Origin: Cladorrhinum sp. PSN259
Lineage: Eukaryota > Ascomycota > Sordariomycetes > Sordariales > Podosporaceae
Assembly: GCA_033725935.1 (NCBI GenBank)
Contig: MU867071.1
Span: 106,992 to 170,991 of the forward strand
Reading direction: 5' to 3'
Length of the DNA: 64,000 nt
Position 1 is the stretch's first letter; every line of letters starts with the position of its first letter. The notes beneath the pieces were generated by a model. That model made no database searches. It had not been told where the DNA came from and was given only the letters and a program-made list of their open reading frames with translations. Shown here piece after piece: positions 56,505-64,000 of this stretch. Made by a program: the position numbers and the translations under genes.

Positions 56505-58680
56505 TTCCCCCGGTTGCCTCAGTCCCATAACCGACTTCCATCTTATGGTCTCCCCCCGGTGGATCTCCGTCAATGTACCTTTTATTCAGGACTGCTTGTG
56601 ACATGCACTGGGCAGAGTTCATCAGGCAAGTTGCCTTGCACAAAGACAAACTGGCCATTGCCATCAATACCCTCCAAGAAGGGAATCCCTGTTTCAGAGC
56701 AGTTGGACGGGTGAATGGTTGGCGAAGAAGCCCGCAGTCTAGAAGCCCCTCCCCCCAGTTCTCTCATTGATTGGCACCTTGCCGCTTGGTCAGTGCCGTT
56801 CAACATCCCTCGATGTCCTCAATGCATTTCTGCATAAGCCCCCAGTGCCTCATCGACCCCCAGTGTACTTGATTCCCTGATGTGAACCTTGGCAATGCTA
56901 CTTCATGTCAATATGGCGGCTTAGGCCTGTCTGGAGCAATGAATTTCTCCCTCAATAGAGGTTTCGATCCGCCCGGTCATTGTGCTTGCAATTGTGACGA
57001 TGTAGTCATGTAAGTTGAACAGGAAGGGGACCTGAGATTGGCAGCTGGTGCCTTGGAATAAGAAAGGGGGATTCACCCAGCGGTGCATGATCTGGCAGAT
57101 GAATGTTTGCTTGCATGGGAAAAGAGCTTATCAGGAAGAAAGGATCTGGTGACACAGTATGGAAATATGAAGCTCGGCATTGCACGGGTCTAGACCGTGG
57201 CTGATAGGTATGGCGGAGTGGATTCACTCATGGGATGCCCTAAGCTGGGACTCTGTCGATGTCTGTAGTAAGGCTTGGGATGCCTGTGATGGCGGCTTTG
57301 TTGATGCCTGCGATGAGGGCTTGTGGATGCTTGCGGTAAGGTCTGTGATGATAAGCGTCTGTGGTAAATGCTTCTGCGGTGTGAGTTGATGTCAAAGCAG
57401 CACAAAGTGCATGGAGTAGAGTGGGGATTCCGTATGTTTAGGAGAGCGGGTTGCTGGTGACATGTCTTGGAAGGGTGATGGGTGTTTCCATCGTATGCAG
57501 TTGCCAGCGGTCTTTGGTAAAAGATGATGTCCAGTCTTATTTTCGCTCAGGACGAGAACGAGGCTTTTAACTTGTGTGCGGTCAGGGCACAACACATGCC
57601 TGTGATTTTGCATGGCTGAGTGGCGTTGTTGCTTTCACTGGCAGCCTGTGCTTCGGCTTCTTTAAAGTTTCTGCTGACAATGGTGCTGATGCCATTGGGA
57701 TGGTTGAGGACATTGGAACTTGGTAACTTGGTGGCCTGTGACTCATGTGCTTATCTGCCTAGATGGCTGTCACTGTGGTTCGGAAAACACTTGCTCCTTG
57801 CCGAGCCGAACTGTTAGGTCTGTCCGTGATGATTGGTCAGGTGTTATATTGCTGCTTGTGTGCAGTGCTGTCTTAGCCACTGTGTCGTAGTGTGTGTTCC
57901 TCGGAGCATGATGCTCTGACAACGGTATTGGTGATCATATTATCCCTGTCAACATGTGCCTGTGTCATCGGCCCTTTCTGGTATGTGCTTGGGGACTTGC
58001 TTGGGGTGAGGTCTTCTTATGCCTGCTTCCGATAAAGGTGGTTCCATTATGATGCGTCTTACTTGCCTGCAGCGCATGGTTGGTGCGATGCCGTTGGCTG
58101 TGGCTTTTAACCTGTACCAGGTGATAGCTGTGGATGCTCACCATCTGTTGTGTCGAGGTTTGACAGACGGTATTTCCCTCTGGCTAAACGTCGAGATGTC
58201 TTGTGTGTTGACTGTTCTCTTGCTGACTTTCTGACTTTCTGACTTGGAGGATGTGGATGACAACCTGCGGCGAATGCCTGCCTCTTGTTCACGGTCTTAC
58301 GTTTTCTCTCTTGCTCAGTGTCTTGAATGATGTAGTCTTGACGGTGTATGTCAGTGGCATGGCTGTTAATTCTGCCTCTGATGATCACCGAGGTGGCCAA
58401 CAACACTTGACAGTGACTGCTGCGTCCTGTTGGTCATTGGAGTTGACAGGTTTCCCTGAAAGTATTTTGATAGCCTGCTTGTGCTGAGGCTGGTTGTCAT
58501 GGCTCACTGCTCTTCTTGCGATTTGCAATCTCCCTTTTTTTTTGGGGTCCAGAGAGGTTCTTTTGTATGCGTCCTGAGGTGCCATAGCAGACAAGTGTTC
58601 ATTGTGTATGTGCAGATATTGGTACAATACCGTTTTTGAATCAATTACATGCATCTTCCTCCCGTGGATCATCCCTCTCA

Positions 58681-59020
58681 ATCGTGCTCAAGGGGAATAT
58701 TTGATCAACCCAAAAGTCTTATTTTCTGACCGAGAGAGGGTCTACCTCCCAGATTGCGTGCATCATTTCCACTGAGCAAGCTGAGTTGCGGTTCCAAAAG
58801 TCATGCTCAGACAGATGATCGGTCTATCTCCGACTGGATCATTTCCTCAAATCGTGCTCAGGGGGGAGTATTCATCAGCCCAAAGTCTCCGACCAAGAGA
58901 GTGTCTGCCTCCCAAACTGTTGGATCATTGCCTGCTGTCTGCTTGCTCCATGGAAATGGATTGTGGTTCCAAGAGTCTTGCTCAGACAGAGGATCGGTCT
59001 CCCTCCGATTGAATACTTTC
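58681..59020 (+). repeat. Direct tandem duplication, about 170 bp per copy
   Basis: Copy one (58681-58850) and copy two (from 58851) both begin ATCGTGCTCAAGG/ATCGTGCTCAGGG and share aligned blocks: the AGTATT/AATATT and CAACCCAAAAGTC/CAGCCCAAAGTC words, GAGAG-GTCT-CCTCCCA, and GTTCCAA-AGTC-TGCTCAGACAG followed by GATCGGTCT. Identity is high over the last third and lower in the middle. The period at the start is 170 bases. A fragment resembling the copy end (GGATCAT-CCTC) precedes copy one at about 58665. Confidence 0.85.
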
Positions 59021-59600
59021 TCAAAAGGCCTTTGGTAGCCAAGAGGGGGGCTTTCTTCCCAATGTTATTTACTCTCGGATCATCATCCCACGAGAAGGGT
59101 TTGTTTCCCACAAAGGCTTTGATCTCGACTTGCCCGCGTTCTGACTATCGGTTGACTCGGAAACCAACTTGCGTCTTTGCGTTGACGGCACTTTGCTTGT
59201 GTCTTGATTGTACACCTCCACCTTTGGGTGTACTGCCTACCACCGTGTCGTTTGTGTCAACACGTTGATGATGGCCCCCGGATCACGGACATAGCTTGAC
59301 TTGAAAAAAAGATCGGTATGACCATCGACCTCTGTAGCATGGCTTGCATGAGCCCAGATCCGGGATTTTGGTATCGTGACTTGCCCACAACATCGTCGCT
59401 TGCTTGGTAGATTGAATGTGTAGTAACCCACGGCTCAAATGTGTATCGGCGGTCAATTTGCGTCTCTGCTCTGGCTCTGGTCACATATGTCATGGCGCAT
59501 TGGATGCGACGGCTGACAGCCTCAATTTGTAGACACAGGTTCCCAGGCGACACCACGTGGAGGTGCAGAGTCCGTCTTCGTCACCCAGAGTTGTTGATCA

Positions 59601-60296
59601 AGAGTTGAAATGCAAATAAAATAAAAGCGTCATGCTGTGCTCCGATAGCTGCAGTGCGGCATGCAACTTGCAACACAAGACAGGTGCTGTGCCATGTCTG
59701 TGTGTGCTGAATGCGTCCAAGAGTTGGTTTGGGTTTTGGTTTGGGAGATGGGGGAAATGGGGGAACTCGGGCTCTCCATGGAAATGAAACGGTGTTTTAA
59801 AGGGAAAGTTGCAAGCTGAGAGTCACGTGCCAGCAGTGGAGTCCGAGTCTCAGAGGGAGGCAAGGGGTTTGGCCAAAAACGGCGCTAGCGCAGAATTAGC
59901 CTCGCTCTGGCTTTTCGTAACCAACTCTGGAGACTGGCAGGAGCGAGAGTCCGACTGACTGACTTCCCTCTCACTGACTGCGACTGCCCTTCAGTTCGTC
60001 GTCGACTTTTTCCAGGTCATTAAAATCGATTTGGGGGAAGACCATCGGGCACTTGAATTTGTTGGATGGCTTTTTGAGTTACACCCAACTACTGCTGCGA
60101 GGAACCTGCGCTAGAAGTGCCAGACTTTTTTGGTTGGAGCTCTGGTCTGCCCTTGTGCAGCATCCTCCCTTTCGCGAACGCGATTCCACGCAGAGGAAAT
60201 CCAACCACTTATCCAATCCCCAATCTGCATCGCGCGCGACAAAAAAAACCCACATACGCTTTCAACACCACCATTTCCAAGGTACCCCGCCAAACC
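59601..60296. promoter_or_regulatory. Upstream region of the 60.3 kb gene
   Basis: The sequence leaves the G+T-rich block and becomes an ordinary fungal promoter and leader. It holds GACTGACTGAC repeats near 59955-59980. An open frame in phase with the downstream gene extends left to 60117 without an ATG, so I keep the start at 60297. Confidence 0.45.
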
Positions 60297-63200
60297 ATGG
60301 CTTCACCCGCCGTCGCGGCGGCGCCCCAGATCAACGGCGTCGCTGCTTCTGCTGGCCTTCCTGTCGCTCCCTCTGCTGCGGCTGCATTGTCGCGTCCGGA
60401 CTCGCCTGCATCGTCAATCAATTCTTCGAAGCGAAAACGCGAGCCCAGCGACGACGACGGCAAGTCCGGCCTCGCCGCCGTCGACGAGGCAGCACCCAGC
60501 AAACCTCCTGCCGGTGTCAATGGCGTGCACTCTTTCAAGGATCGCGAATCCTTGATTTCTGATTTTTTCACAGTATTACAAACGTATGCGCCATCTCAAA
60601 CCCCATCTTCAATTGCCTTCAAAGCCCACACCCCTGTCGTCCAGACCACTGACCTCATCTTCGCAGCCTTGACACGACCACCCCCGCCATCCTCAAGTAT
60701 CCTCTGCCTGAACCTCAACCAGAATCTGATGGCGAACCCTCAGCAAAAAGAGCAAAGTCGGAGGACGGCACAGCCAAGTCCCTCACCATCGCCGACAAAG
60801 TCGCCCAGGGAGCCTACAGGATCCTCGATGATCTGATGTGCGACCTTGTCCAAATCGCGACTATCCAAATTAAGGAACTCGAGGCGACAAATGCCGAGGC
60901 CAGCGAAAATCTCATCGCCCAAATAGCTGCATTCAAGACGAAGGCGTTGGAATTTTACAGACGGGAGTTGGCATACCCCAACGTGCCTCGCCCATCGACG
61001 GCAAAGAGAGGACCATCCCCTGCGGATGCTGCTAACACCGGCTTGGTTCTCACAGCGCTTGGTGCCGCTCCGACGTTGAGGCCTTTATTTACCAGCCTAC
61101 AACATCCCACATCCTCGGATGGCGCCGTTCAGCAAATTGATGCGCGTCTCTTACCCAACGGCGTGACCATCACCCACGTCTACCCAGAAGTCGCAGCGAC
61201 AGGTGATAGAAGCGGCCGATCTCTAACTTTGGGGGAGCTGTTTCCCGCCCCTAGAAATCTCCCACCCCTCCAGCCTCCAAAAGCGCCCAAGACGACCACC
61301 AAGAGCAATGTCTTGACCTTCTACCACCCCGAACTCACAGAGAAATCAAAATACCGATCAAACACGTATTTCTCCCAAACCCTATCATCAGGCAACTGGC
61401 TTGATTATAGCAATGCGACGCCTGCCGTTCACGTAAAGAACAAGCAGCGCGAGCGGGCCCAGAGCTTGGCAGGTGTCAAGCCTTCATCGAAGGATCTTGA
61501 GGTGTCTGAGATGGAAGCATTGTTCAGGGGCGCTTTTTCTAGCTTTGCCCCTAGCAAGGATGATTCGGCTGCGATTGTTCCCTCTGATCAAGTCAGCCGC
61601 ATCTGGTGGTCGCGTGTCGGTCGTCGCAACTACGAGAAGCTGATTGAGTTGGAAACTGTTGACGAGGAGAAAGAGGATGCGGCAGCGCCTGGGTCAGCTG
61701 CGGCCATGGATATTGATGAGGATCTGGTCAAGGAAGCTGTTGAAAACTGGGATCAAAGCGCCATTGACCCTAGCCTGGATGAGGTGTTTGGCAAGAAGTC
61801 TGACCATGACAAAGAAGTTGATGACCTTCTTGAAGAGGTCTCTGAGCTTATTGAGACACTTGCATCTTTCCAGCGCAACCGAAACCTCACCGTCCCAACG
61901 AGCCAAGACCGGTACTCAGCCGATCCAAACAATGGCGATATGCTTCGCAGCGGCAATCCGGCTCATCAGCCAAGCGAGGAAGAGATGATGACATATGAGA
62001 CGCTAAAGGCTCAGCTGTCGTTGATTATCCAGACACTGCCTCCATATGCAGTGGCGCGTCTCAACTCGGATAAGCTTGGGGAGTTGGCCGTTAGCACCAA
62101 GATTGAGATCCGGTCGGATGAATACAGGGGTGTCATGGAGGAGGACGAACCAGCACGCCTTGCGCGACAAGCTGCGCAGGCCGCAGCAAACTCCAACCAG
62201 CGCCAAGCTCATCGTGCGCCGAGCGTTTCTGGGGGCGGGTACGCGAACCACCAGTACCAACCCCAGTTTACGCCATCGGCCCGTCCCATATCCAATACGC
62301 AACAGCAATTTGTCCCGCATACACCGGTCCGGGCCCAAGGGACCCCCAACATGCACAGGGGAGCATCCTCCGTGCCGGTCCCTCAACAACATTTTCAGCC
62401 ACAGGTTCGGCAAGCACCTCAGACCCAGTACAGACAGCAAATATATGCGCCGCAACTGGCAAAGGCTCAGGGTCCTTATGGACATTCAAATATTCCGCAG
62501 CAATATGTTAATAGTCCCACACAGCAACGGATGCCACCACATCCTCAAAACTTCAACATGGGGCAACCTGGTGGTGCCCCCCGCTTCCAACAGGGGTATC
62601 CTGCTGGCTATCAACCACATCAACAAATGGCCCCTCAGCAGCAACCACAAATGCAACAGCACCCACAGCATGCTCCTCACCCACAGCACCCGCAACACCC
62701 TCAACACCCGCAACAGATGGCCGTTTCAATTGCCCAGCATCCTGGTCCACATCAGCAACAACCACCACAATCACCCTACGTGAACGGTGGACAGATACCA
62801 CGGACCATTTCACCACAAATTCAGCAGGCTTTTCCGTATAGCCAATCACCTACTCCTCCTCAGCAGCATCAGCAAATCGCCCGGCCGCCCTACAACCCAC
62901 AAATGCCACCACAACAGCCAGGGCAACAGCGACCTCCTCATTATCCTAACTCGCCGGCTAATATGGGTAGACCTCATCCTCCGCCACCGCACCAACCTCA
63001 ATCTAATCTCACGGGATTTGCTACGGTCATGCCGGAGGTTCAGCAAAGGCAGGTGATGGAGCAGGCGAGGGCGAGGGCGGATGCTGAGCAGAGAGTTAGT
63101 GGGCATATGGGGAAGCTTACTCAGGGTGAGGTTGTCGGACTAGCGGGTATTGGTTTGGGTGGACATTTGGATGTGCATAAGATGGTTAATAAGATGAATG

Positions 63201-63409
63201 GTGGTGGGAATGGGATGGTGAATGTTGGAGCGAGCCCCAGGATGATGAATGGGGGGAGCACCACGCCGGTGCCGGTTCCGCAGCTGGGCGTGCCTGGACA
63301 GCAAGGGCAGCAAGGGCAGCAACAACAAAGGGTGCCTAGTCCTCTGCATCAGGGAGGTGGTCAACAAGTACCGGGACAGCAGCAGCAGCATCAGTTCATG
63401 AAGCAGTAA
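60297..63409 (+). CDS. Conserved ascomycete protein with Gln/Pro/His-rich tail, probably nuclear (unnamed)
   Basis: Exons 60297-60583 and 60667-63409 encode 1009 aa. I cannot assign a family with confidence. The N-terminus is Ala/Pro-rich with NSSKRKREPSDDDGK, a nuclear-localisation-like stretch. A helical region follows (ESLISDFFTVLQTLDTTTPA, GAYRILDDLMCDLVQIATIQ, LIAQIAAFKTKALEFYRREL). The middle has LGELFPAPRNLPPLQPPK, VLTFYHPELTEKSKYRSNTY and VSRIWWSRVGRRNYEKLIEL, which look conserved, and an acidic helix with DIDEDLVKEAVENWDQSAID. After residue 600 the protein is Gln/Pro/His/Asn-rich for about 350 residues, typical of transcription or chromatin cofactors. A chromatin-remodelling or Mediator-type role is a guess from composition. 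The 83-bp intron has a weak donor (GTATGC), but splicing is needed to leave the wrong frame. Confidence 0.7.
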
Positions 63410-64000
63410 AAGGTCTTTGTGGAGGTTGTAGGAGTGTAGGGCGATAGGGGAGGTCTTTGTCGTGGTAATCACAATACAGCGAGAGGGAGGAAAACTAAAA
63501 CATGGAACCTTTGTAACATTAAGATCTAACAATTTCTTTTATTTTCTCGCTTATGTTTTCTTTTCCTTTTCCATCTTTGGGTTTCTTTGTTATGTACACA
63601 GGGAAGAATAAGAGACGAAAGATGAATTGTTAATGGGTTTCAATGGGAAAACAACAACCGACCAACCAACCAAAATGGAAGGGAAATGGACGGGATGAGT
63701 TGGGATGAATGGATGGATGGGATCAGGATTGTTTTTTTTTAATCACGTTTTTATTGAGGTTTAGTTGGTGGTGGTTTGTGTTTTCATTTCTTCGGCTGAG
63801 TCTATAGCCTTAACTTAGGAAAGCGAAAGATGATAAGCCGAAGTTGGTGGAGGAGGGAAGTTCTGGAAGAGGTGTTGGGGGGGGGGGGGGGGGGGGGGGG
63901 GGTGGTTTTTTAAAAAAACCGGAAAAGGAATGGGGTTTCAAAAAAAAAAAAAAAAAATTTTTTTTTTTTTTTTTTTTTAGGTTTTGGGTTTTGATTTTGG
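63410..64000. other. 3' flank and homopolymer runs at the end of the window
   Basis: The first part is probable 3' UTR. The end is dominated by homopolymers: 26 G at 63877-63902, 18 A at 63940-63957 and 22 T at 63958-63979, followed by TTGGGTTTTG words. The runs look like low-quality sequence beside a gap or contig edge and should not be read as biology without checking. Confidence 0.6.

Larger units (their letters stand above)
55901..59600. repeat. G+T-rich, strand-asymmetric block of degenerate repeats
   Basis: From about 55.9 to 59.5 kb the + strand is enriched in G and T; in the two 60-base rows I counted (starting 57241 and 57601) 41 and 42 of 60 bases are G or T. Within it several degenerate repeat families follow one another: CCTCGGTG/CCTCAATG words (56000-56900), a 21-25 base GATGCCTGYGAT unit (57255-57395) and a 170-bp direct duplication (58681-59020). 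No long frame, splice chain or recognisable domain covers it on either strand, and it is not AT-rich, so it is unlike RIP-mutated transposons. Confidence 0.6.

Noticed and set aside
1..64000. tRNA genes
   Set aside because: I looked for GGTTCRANNCC B-box and cloverleaf-like segments in intergenic regions and found none I could fold by eye; a tRNAscan-SE run would settle it.

Overview
The window is nuclear DNA of a filamentous ascomycete, very probably a sordariomycete close to Neurospora or Sordaria. Introns are short (about 48-105 bp) with GTRNGT-like donors, RCTRAY branch sites and YAG/AAG acceptors. Intergenic regions are long and rich in microsatellites. The genes include an AA9 lytic polysaccharide monooxygenase with a CBM1, Aur1, Kre33, Spt7 and Pep4. 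I assembled 20 protein genes, all spliced by eye with exon phases checked arithmetically. A further open frame behind the stop codon of gene 2 is probably an unannotated 3' exon. No rRNA, tRNA, CRISPR array or intact transposon was seen.

Layout. 0-10 kb: Sro7/Lgl exocytosis regulator (+), RNA polymerase I subunit RPA34.5 (-) and polynucleotide kinase GRC3 (+); the last two are head to head and both serve rRNA synthesis. 10-20 kb: a plant-biomass stretch with a secreted AA9-CBM1 enzyme (-), a Dal5-like MFS transporter (+) and a secreted GH3 beta-glucosidase (+), with a 3.6 kb non-coding upstream region. 20-29 kb: IPC synthase AUR1 (-), a 4.7 kb gene desert and a CaM kinase (-). 29-37 kb: KRE33 RNA cytidine acetyltransferase (-), a mitochondrial ICT1/Pth4-type rescue factor (-) and a Nab3-like RRM protein (+). 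38-47 kb: SAGA subunit SPT7 (-), a VanZ-domain membrane protein (+), a LETM1-domain mitochondrial protein (-) and a RidA protein (+). 47-55 kb: a ferric-reductase-like oxidoreductase (+), cytosolic serine hydroxymethyltransferase (-) and vacuolar protease A (+). 55-60 kb: a strand-asymmetric, G+T-rich block of degenerate repeats with no convincing gene. 60-63.4 kb: a conserved nuclear-type protein with a Gln/Pro/His-rich tail that I cannot name.

How the genes relate. Several act in gene expression (RPA34.5, GRC3, KRE33, the Nab3-like protein, SPT7), but the order is that of an ordinary chromosomal segment rather than one pathway cluster. The run from the CaM kinase to protease A fits, as far as I remember the locus numbers, a conserved Neurospora block containing camk-2, for and pep-4. 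The places most worth a second look are the same-frame extension behind the RPA34.5 stop, the CATG-motif ladder next to it, and the 56-59.5 kb repeat block.
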